Source of the DNA: Spirochaetota bacterium
GTDB lineage: Bacteria > Spirochaetota > Brevinematia > DTOW01
Length of the DNA: 5,869 bases
Direction: 5' to 3'
Assembly (NCBI GenBank): GCA_028276145.1
Contig: JAPYWX010000099.1
Coordinates: forward strand, 1 to 5,869
Made by a program: the position numbers and the translations under genes. Below are positions 5,452 through 5,869 of this stretch, piece by piece. Position 1 is the stretch's first letter. Every line of letters begins with the position of its first letter. Below the pieces are notes generated by a model, which ran no database searches, was not told where the DNA came from, and saw nothing but the letters and a program-made list of their open reading frames with translations.

Positions 5452-5869
5452 ATGTACGTTTACGTTAGGTTGTTTCTTGATAATAGTATGAAAGTAGGAG
5501 AGTTACCTGAAGGAATGGAGATAAAAAAGGGGGATTATTTAGTTGTAGAGACAAAGCTGGGCTTGGATTTGGCGAAATCCTTGAGTGATGTTGTAGAGGT
5601 TCTTCCAGAAGGGGTGAAAAGTACGTTAAAGGTTGTCTCAAAAGCAACTGAGGAGCACTTAAAAAACTTCAGAGAGAATGAAGATAGGTCAAAGCAGAAT
5701 TACGATAAGGTGAAAAGTATACTTAAGAAGCATTTACCAAATATAAATTTTCTAAAAATTCACTTTGTTCTTGATAAAAGTAAAGTTGTTATTTACTATA
5801 CGAGTGAGGAAAGAGTTGATTTTAGGGAGGCGGTGAAGGAGCTAGCGTCTCTATTTAGAACGAGGATAG
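5452..5869 (+). CDS. ricT: PSP1-domain protein (RicT/YaaT-like), 5' part only
   Basis: 139 codons are visible before the right edge. The N-terminal YVYVRLF and KKGDYLVVETKLGLDLA (25-41) match the start of PSP1 proteins. A charged helical segment (66-92) precedes the core strand pair LKIHFVLDKSKVVIYYTSEERVDFREAVKELASLFRTRI (101-139), whose RVDFRE (121-126) is diagnostic. The Cys-rich region normally following would lie outside the window. In Bacillus subtilis, RicT (YaaT) works with RicA and RicF as an iron-sulfur complex affecting RNase Y and mRNA maturation; whether that holds here is unknown. ATG 5452 is the first start after an in-frame TAA at 5437-5439. No ribosome site is visible; ACATTT (5422-5427) could pair with AAATGT (5450-5455) over the start codon. 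It lies after the hairpin run, on the same strand as cimA. Confidence 0.85.
   Translation, partial: MYVYVRLFLDNSMKVGELPEGMEIKKGDYLVVETKLGLDLAKSLSDVVEVLPEGVKSTLKVVSKATEEHLKNFRENEDRSKQNYDKVKSILKKHLPNINFLKIHFVLDKSKVVIYYTSEERVDFREAVKELASLFRTRI

Overview
This is an AT-rich stretch of bacterial chromosome with five protein genes, two of them cut by the window edges. The base composition, and a protein that joins a cyclic-nucleotide-binding-like domain to a TPR tail without a Crp-type helix-turn-helix, suggest a low-GC diderm. I recall that domain layout best from spirochaetes, so I lean towards Spirochaetota; this rests on memory of families and is not proven here. No phage, IS, CRISPR, rRNA or tRNA was seen.

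Layout. On the minus strand, 1-855 holds the first 285 residues of a YghO-like GNAT-fold protein with a good Shine-Dalgarno. A gap of about 360 bases (867-1227) follows, with a perfect 9-bp palindrome, a doubtful minus-strand short frame and promoter-like sequence. On the plus strand, 1228-2238 encodes the cNMP-like/TPR protein. It converges on a minus-strand HD-GYP phosphodiesterase (2235-3380), and the two stop codons overlap. The HD-GYP gene is divergent from cimA (3588-5174, citramalate synthase) across a 207-base AT-rich promoter region. A 277-base gap after cimA is filled with a run of small hairpins, and the 5' end of a PSP1-domain (RicT/YaaT-like) gene starts at 5452 and runs off the right edge.

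How the genes relate. There is no obvious operon, and most genes look separately transcribed. The HD-GYP enzyme should degrade cyclic di-GMP, while the convergent neighbour is a putative nucleotide sensor or scaffold, so the pair may belong to second-messenger signalling, though only proximity supports this. CimA makes (R)-citramalate from pyruvate and acetyl-CoA, the entry to threonine-independent isoleucine synthesis. The least explained content is non-coding: a palindrome core (GATGCGTAGCATC or its complement) found at both 920-932 and 5230-5242 with different but still complementary flanks, and the chain of alternating self-complementary segments at 5227-5394.
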